From assembly GCF_001435585.1 (NCBI RefSeq), contig NZ_AZEC01000003.1, positions 118,218 to 174,952 on the forward strand: a DNA stretch of 56,735 nucleotides, given 5' to 3'. Position numbers and translations under genes: made by a program. This DNA is from Schleiferilactobacillus perolens DSM 12744 (GTDB taxonomy: Bacteria; Bacillota; Bacilli; Lactobacillales; Lactobacillaceae). Shown piece by piece: positions 1 to 9,320 of this stretch (positions are counted from its first letter, which is position 1; every line of letters begins with the position of its first letter). The notes under the pieces were generated by a model. That model was not told where the DNA came from. It made no database searches and saw only the letters and a list, made by a program, of their open reading frames with translations.

Positions 1-75
1 ACCCGCACTTTAGGCTTTTTTGCCGCTCCTGCCTTCTGACATAGCTTCTGGTCGGCGGAGCCCGTTTCCACCATG
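1..75 (-). repeat. Family B hairpin repeat, truncated by the window edge (B1)
   Basis: This is the right half of a long hairpin. It closely resembles the right half of the complete copy at 56403-56516: a loop region with ACCCGC and TAGG, then a run of T, then a stem ending in CTTCTGACATAGCTTCTGGTCGGC. The left arm would lie outside the window. The rest of 76-144 shows no gene or clear structure. Confidence 0.7.
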
Positions 76-144
76 AAATGAAAACGCGCAGCACCTATTG
101 ATGGAGCCAAGAGCAAATCGTGGCCGTTAGTCATCCAATTTAAG

Positions 145-2262
145 CTAAAGACTTGGTAGTAATTGTAAATCAGTGGTTAATTGCTGGGTATCAATCAACT
201 TCTGATGTGTAATCGTCGCTTGGTCAATTGGCTGACCGTCCGCAATCCGTTCTTTCACGAACAACAAATAATCTGCGTTGTTTTCAGTGGTTAAATTCAA
301 CGCGTGGTCGGGTAACTGAATCGTTACTTCGTCAAACAGCGGAATCCCCCACACGTAGTCATCGAATCCAGGCCGTACCGGATAGAGGCCCAGCGCGGAC
401 CACAAATACCAGCTGCTCATGGAGCCGTTGTCTTCATCGCCAGGGAAGCCGGCAGGACCGGCGTTGAACACGTGCAGCAAGAGCTGCTTCACGATGAGTT
501 CAGTGGCTGATTTTTCACCAGCCAGCGCAAAGAGATACGGAATATGGAAGCTGGGCTGGTTGGAGATGGCGATCTGGCCAAAGCTCAGTGCACTCATTTC
601 GGCCATTTCATGAATCACGCCGCCGTAAGTACCCACGTTAAACTGCGGTGCCGCATTGGCCAAAGCGTGCAGGGTGCGCAAGAAGGGCCGGGGACCGCCC
701 GCGAGATTAATTAGGCCGGGGATATCTTGATAGACTGCGAAACTGTTTTGCCAAGCGCTGCCTTCTGTGAAGCCGGTCCCCCAGGTGAAGGGATCAAAGT
801 CGGGTACAAACCGTCCGGACCGATCTTTGGGATGCATTAAGCCGTATTGGGGATCGAACAGATGGCGATAGTTATGGCCGGCCTTGGTGTATTTCTCGGC
901 CAGGTCATTTTTGCCTAATGCTTTGGCAACCACGCCAATCAAGGCATCGGAATAAGCATAGTCTAGAGTCTGGTTTACACTTTCGTGAATGTCAGCGGGC
1001 AAGTAACCGTAAGTATGGTAATCCTTCAAGTTGGGCCGACCATATTTGCCATCGGGGCTCGGTACGGTCGCCCCGTGGACCATCGCTGCCAATAACTCAG
1101 GCCAAAGATCCGGCCGAATTCCCTTGGTGACCGCGTCGGCGACCACAGCATCGGCCATGGTACCGGGCATCATGCCGCGTTCATCCGGTGACAGCCATTT
1201 TGGCAAATAGCCGGTTTCCTTGGCACTGTTTAAGAAGCCCTCCAAGAAGTAGCCGTACTGTTCTGGCAGTACCAGTGCATATAATGGAAAGCTGGTCTTG
1301 TAGGTATCCCAGAAACCAGTGTTGGTATACAACCGGCCAGGCAGCACAGTTTGCTTAATCGTACTGTAATGGACGGGGCTGCCTTGCTCATCCCGTTCAT
1401 AGAAGCGCATGGGATAGAGCAGCGCCCGGTACCAATTTGTATAAAAAGTTTGGACCCGATCGGCGTGGCGATCTTGAACCTGAAAGATCGCCATTTTGTC
1501 ATCCCATGTTGTTTGATTGGCCTGTGCCAATGAAAAGAAAGATTGCGGCCGCAATTTGGCTAATTCACGCTGCGCAAATTCTGGACTAATGAACGAAGTC
1601 GCAAACCAAACAGTGGTTGGGCCGTCATTGGTACCCGGCAAAATCAGGGTCCCACCAGCCGTCACTGGGGTCGTGAATGGCCCAGACTGGGTCTTATCAA
1701 GCAGCACCGTCGCGGCGAACCAATCAATCTGCGCGTCAGTCCCGAGGGCTAAGTACATACTGAAATTCGAATCTTCACTGGCCGCAAAGTTTTGTAATTG
1801 CAACACAATGCTATTTTCATCATGGCGCAGCACTTGCCACCGATCCGGCGCGTTCATTTGTAGATCCAACGTCTCTGCATGACTGGTAAATCGCAAAGCT
1901 CCGCCTCGCGCAGTGGCCGTCGCCTGGGTGCGAACCTGATGATGTTCATCAAAGATATTGATCAGCGCAGGCGAGAAAGTCGCCGCATCCGGCTGGTACA
2001 CGCCGGTGGCATCATGACTGCCTTGGGGGACGGCATTAAATAAACAGTGCTGAAAATCACCAATCCACGGACTCGGCTGATGCGTCAACCGAATCCCTTG
2101 ATAATTCCGACTTTCCGGATCAAAAAACCAAGCCCCATTCTCACCAGCCGTCTGCACGGCCAAATAGTTCATACCAAACGGCACTCCGGTCAGCGGTAAC
2201 GTATTGCCATGGGAAAAATTAGGATGACTGGCAGTCCCAGTCCGAGTATCAATCGAGATCAT
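145..2262 (-). CDS. GH92 family exo-alpha-mannosidase, cytoplasmic
   Basis: The 705-residue product has the hallmarks of glycoside hydrolase family 92, calcium-dependent inverting exo-alpha-mannosidases (mostly alpha-1,2) that trim N-glycans and mannan. GFWDTYKTSFPLY lies in the centre, TEGSAWQ holds the likely acid Glu500, and GDEDNGSMSSWY holds the base pair Asp609/Asp611. The 109/111-residue spacing matches what I recall of Bacteroides BT3990 (Glu533, Asp642/Asp644). There is no signal peptide, unlike secreted Bacteroides members, so it should act on imported oligosaccharides. The open frame extends upstream to 2391, but the ATG at 2262 is chosen because AAAGGAGT sits 6 nt before it. The gene lies downstream of the GntR-type regulator on the same strand, separated by a family A repeat. 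Family assignment is firm; linkage specificity is inferred. Confidence 0.93.
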   Translation of the reverse strand: MISIDTRTGTASHPNFSHGNTLPLTGVPFGMNYLAVQTAGENGAWFFDPESRNYQGIRLTHQPSPWIGDFQHCLFNAVPQGSHDATGVYQPDAATFSPALINIFDEHHQVRTQATATARGGALRFTSHAETLDLQMNAPDRWQVLRHDENSIVLQLQNFAASEDSNFSMYLALGTDAQIDWFAATVLLDKTQSGPFTTPVTAGGTLILPGTNDGPTTVWFATSFISPEFAQRELAKLRPQSFFSLAQANQTTWDDKMAIFQVQDRHADRVQTFYTNWYRALLYPMRFYERDEQGSPVHYSTIKQTVLPGRLYTNTGFWDTYKTSFPLYALVLPEQYGYFLEGFLNSAKETGYLPKWLSPDERGMMPGTMADAVVADAVTKGIRPDLWPELLAAMVHGATVPSPDGKYGRPNLKDYHTYGYLPADIHESVNQTLDYAYSDALIGVVAKALGKNDLAEKYTKAGHNYRHLFDPQYGLMHPKDRSGRFVPDFDPFTWGTGFTEGSAWQNSFAVYQDIPGLINLAGGPRPFLRTLHALANAAPQFNVGTYGGVIHEMAEMSALSFGQIAISNQPSFHIPYLFALAGEKSATELIVKQLLLHVFNAGPAGFPGDEDNGSMSSWYLWSALGLYPVRPGFDDYVWGIPLFDEVTIQLPDHALNLTTENNADYLLFVKERIADGQPIDQATITHQKLIDTQQLTTDLQLLPSL

Positions 2263-2334
2263 GAGAAACTCCTTTGTTATTTTAGTTTTAGTCGTCGTAG
2301 TTTTGTGTCTATTCCGTCTCGTCTGGTGACGTCT

Positions 2335-2358
2335 CTTGCACGAAATTAACGGTGCAAG
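2335..2358. promoter_or_regulatory. Inverted repeat upstream of the GH92 gene, possible operator
   Basis: CTTGCAC and GTGCAAG form 7-bp arms with a 10-bp spacer, about 75 bp upstream of the GH92 start. The symmetry suits a dimeric regulator such as the neighbouring GntR-type protein. I do not see the same full palindrome before GH125 or the permease, so this is tentative. Confidence 0.4.
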
Positions 2359-2383
2359 CAAAGCTCTGAATAGAAACGTATCC

Positions 2384-2570
2384 AGTGCCAATGCGGAGCA
2401 AGCGGAGGGAAAATGGGGCTCAGCTGTGGGAACCGCAATTATCTTGCCCCAGTTCTGGGCAAGATAATATGCGGTTAGGCGACTTTGAGACCGCGTTCCT
2501 CAGCGGGCTCAAAGCGCCGTCACAGCGTTCCAGCCCCATTTTCCCGCAGCTTGCGCAGCATTGGCACGGC
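2384..2570 (+). repeat. Family A cloverleaf repeat, complete copy (A1)
   Basis: An imperfect terminal inverted repeat of about 45 bp (GTGCCAATGCGGAGCAAG...; right end CTTGCGCAGCATTGGCAC) encloses two stems. Arm i is 2431-2449 paired with 2457-2476. Arm ii is 2478-2489 paired with 2508-2518 (GGCGACTTTGAG / CTCAAAGCGCC). It fills the gap between the regulator and GH92 genes and contains no open frame of note. Other copies are at 21906, 32951, 51607 and 54289, with fragments at 9050 and 35242. Confidence 0.88.
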
Positions 2571-2585
2571 GCGTAACCACCACAT

Positions 2586-3644
2586 TTACTTTTTCGATAC
2601 CGTTGATTGCCGCGTAACCAGTTCAACAGGAATCCGCCGGTGCACCGGCAGCCGCGAACTCGGATTATTCATCTGCGCCAACAACGTGTTCACCGCCTGC
2701 TCACCACTATGCACAAAATCCTGCCGTACCGTCGTCAACGCCGGCCGCGCCAACGCCGCCGCCGGCAAATCATCAAACCCCACGACACTCAAATCCGCGG
2801 GCAATTGCCAATGCAAATGATGCAGCTGCTGCATCAAATTCAACGCCTCCAGATCATTTTCCACCACTAATCCGGTAATCTTCTCCGCCTGCAAAAACGC
2901 TGCCCGTTCCACCGGTGTCGCCCGGTTCGTCAACGCCTGGGCCCAGCCTAGCGGATCCACGTCGCTTTCCGCCTCGTCGCGGTAACCGTTCAAATATCCG
3001 AAGAAACGCGCACTCACGGTTCCCGTGAAGGTTTCCCAAAACGGGGTGCGGGCCAAGAAGGCAATTCGCCGATGACCGAGTTCCAGCAGATGATTCACGG
3101 CCAACTGACCGCCGCTTTCGTTATCGGCAGTCACACTGGGAATTTCGATCCCCGGAATGGTTTTATCCATTAAGACAATCGGGATCTTCGCCAAATACAG
3201 ATTGATCAGCTCGCGCATATCTTCATTCAAAGCGGTGGGGTAGTATATCACCCCAGCATATTCTTCCCGAATGCGGTCAATGGGCAGCCGGGCAAACTGG
3301 TCATTGGGCATACTCAACAGCGCCCAGTCTGTAGCAGCCAGGGCATTGCTAATGCCTTGTTCGTAATTGCCGATGCCGTGGCTGTCGGCAAAGGGGATCA
3401 CCAGCAGAATACGGTGAGAGCGACTGGGATTATGGTGGCCCTTGACGAAACTGCCCCGACCTTGGAGGCGATAGATCAAGTCGGCATTGGCCAATTCATT
3501 CAAGGCCCGTTTCGACGTGATCCGGCTAACGCCATAACGCACCGCCAGTGCATTTTCGCTGGGCAGCGGTGTATCCGGTGCCATCCGGCCAGACAGAATC
3601 TCACGCCGGAGAACTTGGTATATTTCTCTGTATTTCGCTGTCAC
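2586..3644 (-). CDS. GntR-family regulator with LacI-type sugar-binding domain
   Basis: The 352-residue product has an N-terminal GntR winged helix-turn-helix (about residues 1-70: YREIYQVLRREILSG, LPSENALAVRYGVSRIT, then a QGRGSFV wing). It is followed by a LacI/periplasmic-binding-like effector domain (about 85-350), as in AraR-type regulators. A longer frame reaches 3704, but the GTG at 3644 is chosen because a perfect AGGAGG lies 7 nt upstream. It is divergent from the GH125-GH38-GH28 operon and precedes GH92, so it most likely senses a mannose-containing sugar and represses this locus. The ligand is inferred from context only. Confidence 0.9.
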   Translation of the reverse strand: MTAKYREIYQVLRREILSGRMAPDTPLPSENALAVRYGVSRITSKRALNELANADLIYRLQGRGSFVKGHHNPSRSHRILLVIPFADSHGIGNYEQGISNALAATDWALLSMPNDQFARLPIDRIREEYAGVIYYPTALNEDMRELINLYLAKIPIVLMDKTIPGIEIPSVTADNESGGQLAVNHLLELGHRRIAFLARTPFWETFTGTVSARFFGYLNGYRDEAESDVDPLGWAQALTNRATPVERAAFLQAEKITGLVVENDLEALNLMQQLHHLHWQLPADLSVVGFDDLPAAALARPALTTVRQDFVHSGEQAVNTLLAQMNNPSSRLPVHRRIPVELVTRQSTVSKK

Positions 3645-3677
3645 GGCGACACCTCCTGGGGTTGATATAGTCAGAAG

Positions 3678-3760
3678 ATACCACTTTTTACGCCAATTTG
3701 CCATAGTGATAGCGATTTATTTGCAACAAGATGGTATACTTTCGGTAGAAAAACATACCA
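3678..3760. promoter_or_regulatory. Divergent control region between regulator and GH125 operon
   Basis: A -10-like TATACT (3735-3740) precedes the GH125 gene. TGGTAT (3732-3737) and ATACCA (3755-3760) flank it as an inverted repeat, and another ATACCA lies at 3678-3683. The arms overlap the -10 and abut the ribosome binding site, a suitable place for repressor binding. No convincing -35 was found. Tentative. Confidence 0.35.
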
Positions 3761-3774
3761 AGGAGCAAATAAAG

Positions 3775-5058
3775 ATGACAACCTATGTGACCCCTGAAGT
3801 TGACCAATTTGTGAGTGACATCCGCCAGCGTTGCGGGACTGACCATGCCGCCTGGGCCGACATTTTCGCCCGGACTTACACCGATACGCTGGCTAACGCC
3901 TTGAAGCCCGATGGCGCAGACCGGATCTTCGTTCTAACCGGTGACATCCCGGCTATGTGGCAGCGGGATACCACGGCCCAGATGCGGCCGTATCTGATTA
4001 TGGCCCAGCACGATGAGGCCATGGCCGACGTGATCAGTGCGGTGGTACGGCGGCTTTTTTTCAATATGGATCATGATCCTTACGCTAATGCATTCAACCA
4101 AACTGCCAACAATGCCGGACACCAAGATGACGACACGGCCATGACGCCTTGGATTTGGGAGCGCAAGTATGAACTGGATTCCCTATGCTATCCAGTCCAG
4201 CTGGCCTATCTGTTATGGCAAAATACGGGGCGTACCGATCACTTTGACGACCTCTTCCAACAGGCGGTAGCCAAGATGATTCACGTCATTCGGACAGAGC
4301 AGCACCATGAAACCTCACCGTACCGCTTTGAGCGGAATCATGACCGGCCGGAGGATACCTTGATCAATGGGGTCGGCCGACCGGTGGGTGATACCGGCAT
4401 GTCTTGGAACGGCTTCCGCCCCAGTGATGACGCCTGTGTGTATGGCTATCTGGTACCGGCGAATATGTTTGCAGTGGTGGTATTGCGCCAATTGGCCAAG
4501 ATTTACACCACGGTGCTGCACAACAATGCCCAGGCCCAAGAATTCTTAGACTTGGCGGCCACGATTCAACAGGGCATTCGCGATTACGGTACCACCACGA
4601 ACGAAGCCGGTGAGACGATTTACGCCTATGAGGTAGATGGTCTGGGAAATCAATTGGTCATGGACGACGGCAATGTGCCCAACCTGTTAGCAGCACCATA
4701 TTTAGGCTATGTGGACGCCACCGACCCGATTTACCAAAACACCCGGCGGACTGTGCTCAGTCCAGAGAATCCCTACTATTACGAAGGCAGCGTCGGCGGC
4801 GGATTGGGTTCGCCCCACACCCCGCCTCATTACATCTGGCCAATCGCCCTGGCGATGGAAGGACTGACCACCGATAGCAAGTCGGAGAAAGCGGCGTACT
4901 TGGATCTGCTAGCGCGCACCACCGGCGGCACCGGCATGATGCACGAATCTTTCCAAGTGGATGATCCCACTCTGTATACCCGGGAATGGTTCTCGTGGGC
5001 CAATATGATGTTTTGTGAATTAGTGATGGATTACTTTGATTTACGGGTTAAACAGTGA
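3775..5058 (+). CDS. GH125 exo-alpha-1,6-mannosidase
   Basis: The 427-residue product matches glycoside hydrolase family 125, inverting alpha-1,6-mannosidases acting on N-glycan and mannan branches. Visible family blocks are TGDIPAMWQRDTTAQM (about 56-70), WNGFRPSDDACVYGY (211-225), VDGLGNQLVMDDGNVPNLL, GLGSPHTPPHYIWP and MMHESF. Asp219 and Glu391 correspond to the catalytic acid and base of the Clostridium perfringens enzyme (Asp220/Glu393 as I recall). No signal peptide is present. The ATG at 3775 has AAGGAG upstream; an earlier in-frame start at 3706 would run through the promoter and is rejected. It is the first gene of an operon, 12 bp before GH38. Confidence 0.95.
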   Translation: MTTYVTPEVDQFVSDIRQRCGTDHAAWADIFARTYTDTLANALKPDGADRIFVLTGDIPAMWQRDTTAQMRPYLIMAQHDEAMADVISAVVRRLFFNMDHDPYANAFNQTANNAGHQDDDTAMTPWIWERKYELDSLCYPVQLAYLLWQNTGRTDHFDDLFQQAVAKMIHVIRTEQHHETSPYRFERNHDRPEDTLINGVGRPVGDTGMSWNGFRPSDDACVYGYLVPANMFAVVVLRQLAKIYTTVLHNNAQAQEFLDLAATIQQGIRDYGTTTNEAGETIYAYEVDGLGNQLVMDDGNVPNLLAAPYLGYVDATDPIYQNTRRTVLSPENPYYYEGSVGGGLGSPHTPPHYIWPIALAMEGLTTDSKSEKAAYLDLLARTTGGTGMMHESFQVDDPTLYTREWFSWANMMFCELVMDYFDLRVKQ

Positions 5059-5070
5059 GGAGTTTGAAAA

Positions 5071-7767
5071 ATGACTAAGAAAAAAGTATTTGTAATTTCC
5101 CACAGCCACTGGGACCGGGAATGGTACATGGCTTTTGAGAATCACCATATGCGGCTAGTTCAGTTGATGGATGATTTGTTTGATTTGTTTGAAAATGACC
5201 CGAATTTCAATAGTTTCCACTTGGATGGTCAAACGATTATTTTGGACGATTATCTGGCTGTCCGTCCGGAGAAACGGGCAGAATTGCAGCACTGGATTGA
5301 TGTGGGTAAATTACGGGTCGGACCATTTTACATCTTGCAAGATGACTTCTTGATCAGTCCAGAAGCCAACACGCGTAACACGATTTTGGGCCGCAAGTTG
5401 GCTGAAAAGTGGGGTCAACCAGTACCCTTGGGTTACTTTCCGGATACATTCGGTAACGCCGGCCAAGTTCCCCAGATGATGCGGTTAGGCCATTTGGATA
5501 CCGTGGCATTTGGCCGCGGCGTGACGCCCACTGGCTTCAATAACCAAACTGGCGACTTGGGCGATTATGATTCCACCTATTCAGAGATGTACTGGCAAAG
5601 CCCAGATTCTTCCAAAGTACTTGGTATTTTATTTGCTAACTGGTACAGCAACGGCAATGAGATTCCGGACACCAAAGAGGCGGCGAAGGCCTTCTGGACG
5701 GAGCATCTGGCAGCAGCTGAAAAGTACGCCGCTACCCCAGATCTTTTGTTCATGAATGGGGTGGACCACCAACCAGTCCAGAAAAATTTGAGTGACGCAT
5801 TGGCGCTGGCCCGGGAACTTTTCCCGGATTATGAATTCATTCACTCTAACTTCCCGGATTACATCAAAGCCTTGAAGGCCGACTTGCCTAAGGACTTAAC
5901 CACGGTCAAGGGGGAACTGACTTCCCAGGCCACAGATGGTTGGTATACTTTGGCCAACACCGCCTCCAGCCGGATTTACCTGAAGCAGCATAATACCGCC
6001 ACAGAGCGCTTATTGGAAAATCACACAGAACCGTTGATGGCCTTGAGCGGACTCACCGATGCCGCCAATCAGGATCGGTTGACCTATGCCTGGCAGACGC
6101 TTTTGCAAAATGACCCCCACGACAGTATTTGCGGCTGTTCTGTGGATGAAGTCCATCGCGGCATGATGGACCGGTACGCCCGGGCGCAACAAGTCGGGCA
6201 CTGGCTGGGAGATGCGGCGTTGACCAAGTTGGCCAACAAAATCGATACCCGCAACTTCCCGGGAGAGAGCCGGCCGTTTTTGCTCATCAATAATAGCAGT
6301 GTCCCGCAACACGATACGGTGAATGTCACGCTGGAATGGGAACGAGCACCGTTCACCGCCGGCAAACCTAATGCGCTGTATGCCATGTTAGAGGAAAAGC
6401 GGCAGGCGTTGGGCGACTTCCATGTGATCGATCGGGAAGGTAAGATGATTCCAGCCCAAGTGGTGGACACCCAAGTGAAGTTCCACTATGATTTGCCAGA
6501 CCGGGCATTCCGGGTACCATACATGGGGTTATATATTACCGTCGCCGTCGCTGCCACCGTGGCTGCGCACAGTTGGGCCGGCTTTGCGCTGGTTCCGGGG
6601 ACAGGGCATCCGCAAGTGGCCAGTGACCAAGAACCGCTGATTCAAAATGATGCTTTACAAGCTCAGGTCACGGCAGATGGCTCGGTCAGCATTACTGATC
6701 GCCGCCAGCAGCAGACTTACGACCATTGTCTGCGGTTTGTGGATACTGGCGATGTGGGTAACGAATACATCTTCAAAGACGTTGCCAACGATCAACCTAT
6801 ACAAGCTGGGCCTGCCAAGAATTTAACCCGCACGGTCACCGCTGGCGGGCAGACTCTGGCTTATGAACAAGTGTTACGGATTCCCGTCAGTGCCGACGAA
6901 CAATTGGCGGTGGAACAACAAAGCGTCACGGATATTACTGAACGTCATGCTCAGCGCAGTACCCAGCTGGCCGATTTGACCCTGCATGTCACGTTGACCC
7001 TACCGGCGGGTAGTCGGCAATTAAAGATTCATGTGGCGGGCGATAATCAAATGCGGGACCACCGGATTCAAGCCCTGTTTGTCACGGGTATTCAAAGTGA
7101 TCACCATCAGGCTGAGTCCATCTTCGAAGTGGTCACTCGGCCCAACACGCCCGGCAAACAATGGGAGAATCCCGAAGATCCCCAGCATCAACAGGCCTTT
7201 GTGGACTTGAGCGATGCCCAAAAGGGTGTGACTGTGGGCAACTTTGGCTTGAATGAATACCAAGTGCTGCCGAAGACCGGCACGATTGCCGTCACCGTCC
7301 TGCGATGCGTGGGTGAAATGGGTGACTGGGGCTACTTCCCCACGCCTGATGCCCAATGCCAAGGACCGTTTACCGGGGACTTAACGGTGCAGCTCCACGA
7401 CGGCAGCCGGACGGATACGCTAGCCGCATGGCAAACAGCGCGGGCGGGCCAAATCACCGTGGATGTCCAGCAATTACCAGTGGCCCACGAAGGGGCACTG
7501 GCCGCTGACCACACCTATTTGCAGGTGGATAATCCGGCCTTTGCCATCACTGCCATGCATGTCAGTCCAGACACTGGCGACGTGTTGGTCCGTGGTTACA
7601 ACATGACCAGTGCCCCACAGGATGTGGCGGTGACTTATCAAGGCCAGGCGCCGGACGCTGTCGTTGATTTCTTGGAGAAACCCATCGTTGGTGTTTCTGT
7701 GAATACCACCCTGCGGCCGGCTGAAATCCGGACGTATCGGTTCAAACAGGTTGGTGCCAATGACTGA
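5071..7767 (+). CDS. GH38 alpha-mannosidase
   Basis: The 898-residue product is a retaining, zinc-dependent alpha-mannosidase of family 38, of the bacterial MngB-like size. HSHWDREW at 11-18 gives zinc ligands His13 and Asp15. YFPDTFGNAGQ holds the likely nucleophile Asp125. NDPHDSICGCSVDEVH supplies the conserved His-Asp block near residue 350. The C-terminal half is the usual beta-sandwich region. AGGAG lies just before the ATG. The next gene overlaps its end by 8 bp, pointing to translational coupling. With GH92 and GH125 it forms the mannosidase trio known from N-glycan-degrading streptococci. Confidence 0.95.
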   Translation: MTKKKVFVISHSHWDREWYMAFENHHMRLVQLMDDLFDLFENDPNFNSFHLDGQTIILDDYLAVRPEKRAELQHWIDVGKLRVGPFYILQDDFLISPEANTRNTILGRKLAEKWGQPVPLGYFPDTFGNAGQVPQMMRLGHLDTVAFGRGVTPTGFNNQTGDLGDYDSTYSEMYWQSPDSSKVLGILFANWYSNGNEIPDTKEAAKAFWTEHLAAAEKYAATPDLLFMNGVDHQPVQKNLSDALALARELFPDYEFIHSNFPDYIKALKADLPKDLTTVKGELTSQATDGWYTLANTASSRIYLKQHNTATERLLENHTEPLMALSGLTDAANQDRLTYAWQTLLQNDPHDSICGCSVDEVHRGMMDRYARAQQVGHWLGDAALTKLANKIDTRNFPGESRPFLLINNSSVPQHDTVNVTLEWERAPFTAGKPNALYAMLEEKRQALGDFHVIDREGKMIPAQVVDTQVKFHYDLPDRAFRVPYMGLYITVAVAATVAAHSWAGFALVPGTGHPQVASDQEPLIQNDALQAQVTADGSVSITDRRQQQTYDHCLRFVDTGDVGNEYIFKDVANDQPIQAGPAKNLTRTVTAGGQTLAYEQVLRIPVSADEQLAVEQQSVTDITERHAQRSTQLADLTLHVTLTLPAGSRQLKIHVAGDNQMRDHRIQALFVTGIQSDHHQAESIFEVVTRPNTPGKQWENPEDPQHQQAFVDLSDAQKGVTVGNFGLNEYQVLPKTGTIAVTVLRCVGEMGDWGYFPTPDAQCQGPFTGDLTVQLHDGSRTDTLAAWQTARAGQITVDVQQLPVAHEGALAADHTYLQVDNPAFAITAMHVSPDTGDVLVRGYNMTSAPQDVAVTYQGQAPDAVVDFLEKPIVGVSVNTTLRPAEIRTYRFKQVGAND

Positions 7768-8962
7768 TTCGCAATTCTTAATCACCGATTATGGCGCCGA
7801 AGCAGGGCGAATGGCGGTACAAACCGAGGCACTGCAAGCAGCCTTGGATGCCTGCCACCAGGCTGGTGGCGGTACCGTCGTCATCCCAGCGGGCCGCTTC
7901 ATCACCGGCAGTCTCCGCTTGTTTAGCCACACGACGCTGCATTTACTTGCGGGGGCGGTGTTGCAGGGCAGTCCAGATTTAGCGGATTACACGAATTTTG
8001 GCGAAACCACCGACATTCGCTATCTGACAGATGCCCATTACATTCAGGATTGGCACTTGCCAACCTATTATTTCCAGGCATTGGTGAACGCCTATGATGC
8101 GGTGGATGTGGCTGTGATCGGCGAAGCCGGCAGTCTGATTGACGGGCGTAATGTCCAAGATCCCCACGGTGAAGAACATTTCCGCGGACCGATGGGTTTA
8201 GTTTTCGCCCGAGTCCAGGATGTGCGGTTGCAAGGTTACACATTCATCAATTCGGCAAACTGGGCCAATGTCCTCCCGGCTTGTGAGAATGTCCAGATCG
8301 ACAACGTGACGATTCTTGGCGGTCATGACGGTTTCGACTTGCACCATGCCAAAGACGTGACGATCACCGGCTGCCGACTGGAAACTGGGGATGATTGTCT
8401 GGCGGGTTACGATATCCACGGGTTGTCTGTCCGCGACACATATCTAAATACCGCCTGTAATGGCTTGCGGGTCGGGGGCAGCGACATTGTCTTTGACCAC
8501 TGCACATTCCGCGGTCCTGGCAAGTTTTCCCACCTGTCTGATCACAAATACGAGACGCTCAATGTCTTCATGTATTTCGCGATGCAGGTCGATCCCATCA
8601 CCACACCCACCGCTGATGTCACGATCAAAAACGCGAGCATCGACCACGTCTCTCACTTGGTCACCTATCTCCGCAGTGAACCCACCGCCCTACAAGACGG
8701 TCCCGCACTCCAGTCGTTCACGCTAGACAACGTTCAGATCGCGGACATCACTGACACCTCACTCTTCGTGGGGCGGGGTGAAGCCGTCGCGTTGACCATG
8801 ACCAATTGCCAAATCACCCCCACCGCCGATGTGCCGCTACTGCACATTGACGAAAGCGTGCGCCTAACACTCACCAATGTCTTCTTTACCAAGCCCACGA
8901 TCATCCTGATTGGAAACGATCGCCAGCTGACATTGACAGGCTTAACTAATTTAGCACTGTAA
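7760..8962 (+). CDS. GH28-like right-handed beta-helix protein
   Basis: This 400-residue beta-helix protein is related to polygalacturonases (GH28). The N-terminus has the usual DYGAEAG, QAALDACHQAGGGTVVIPAG and GSLRLFSHTTLHL blocks. HDGFD and ETGDDCLAG correspond to the catalytic NTD/DD aspartate motifs. The GHG histidine motif is replaced by ACNGLRVGG, and no clear RIK motif follows. No signal peptide is present. The ATG at 7760 overlaps the GH38 gene by 8 bp; TTG 7751 and GTG 7754 are alternative in-frame starts. Its place in a mannosidase operon makes pectin degradation unlikely. It may cleave or modify another sugar on the same glycan, but the substrate is unknown. Confidence 0.85.
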   Translation: MTDSQFLITDYGAEAGRMAVQTEALQAALDACHQAGGGTVVIPAGRFITGSLRLFSHTTLHLLAGAVLQGSPDLADYTNFGETTDIRYLTDAHYIQDWHLPTYYFQALVNAYDAVDVAVIGEAGSLIDGRNVQDPHGEEHFRGPMGLVFARVQDVRLQGYTFINSANWANVLPACENVQIDNVTILGGHDGFDLHHAKDVTITGCRLETGDDCLAGYDIHGLSVRDTYLNTACNGLRVGGSDIVFDHCTFRGPGKFSHLSDHKYETLNVFMYFAMQVDPITTPTADVTIKNASIDHVSHLVTYLRSEPTALQDGPALQSFTLDNVQIADITDTSLFVGRGEAVALTMTNCQITPTADVPLLHIDESVRLTLTNVFFTKPTIILIGNDRQLTLTGLTNLAL

Positions 8963-8967
8963 TCCAC

Positions 8968-9016
8968 AAAGACGGCAGTCCAGATTGTCTACATGACAAT
9001 TTAGACTGCCGTCTTT
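8968..9016. terminator. Terminator after the GH125-GH38-GH28 operon
   Basis: AAAGACGGCAGTC (8968-8980) pairs perfectly with GACTGCCGTCTTT (9004-9016). An inner AGATTGTC/GACAATTT pairing extends it to one long stem with a 5-nt loop. It starts 5 bp after the stop codon. The T tract is short. Confidence 0.75.
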
Positions 9017-9049
9017 GCGTCTGCGGGATAGCTACGAACACCGACGAAA

Positions 9050-9091
9050 CCAGCCCCATTTCACCGCAGCTTGCGCAGCATTGGCACGACG
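9050..9091 (+). repeat. Family A repeat, right-end fragment (A2)
   Basis: Only the right terminal arm is present (CCAGCCCCATTTCACCGC, then TTGCGCAGCATTGGCAC). No left arm is visible upstream, so this looks like a decayed or half copy. Confidence 0.65.
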
Positions 9092-9142
9092 TCAGAAACC
9101 CAGTATTTATCCACCACAAAATTTGTGCAAACTTTATCTTTC

Positions 9143-9172
9143 TTTGCAATAAACCCAATACTTCTCTACAAT
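9143..9172 (+). promoter_or_regulatory. Putative promoter of the sugar importer operon
   Basis: TTTGCA (9143-9148), an 18-bp spacer, then TACAAT (9167-9172). It lies about 150 bp before the first permease gene. The leader also holds several TTTGTGC-like words (9123, about 9200 and about 9222) that could be regulator half-sites. Confidence 0.5.
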
Positions 9173-9262
9173 GGAAGCGGTGACAAAATAAGAAGAACAG
9201 ATTTGTATGCGCTACCTAAGATTTGTGCGCGATTTCCTAAAATTAGTGCCTACTTTCAAGAC

Positions 9263-9278
9263 TGAAAGCGCTGTAACA
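9263..9278. promoter_or_regulatory. Candidate catabolite-response (cre-like) site
   Basis: TGAAAGCGCTGTAACA resembles the CcpA cre consensus (TGWAANCGNTNWCA), with an imperfect right half. It lies in the leader 43 bp before the permease start, where CcpA could act as a roadblock. Glucose repression of this locus would be expected biologically but is not shown. Confidence 0.4.
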
Positions 9279-9320
9279 TACGTGTTGGTGGTAAGTCATT
9301 GATGGAAAGGAGGCGGAAAC

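Noticed and set aside
2384-2626. Small open frames inside family A repeats
   Set aside because: They are not conserved between copies, whose arms and lengths vary; the structure, not a protein, is what is kept.
145-8962. Numerous opposite-strand open frames of 60-130 codons inside the glycosidase genes
   Set aside because: They lie antisense to well-supported family proteins, lack ribosome binding sites and reflect GC-rich codon bias.
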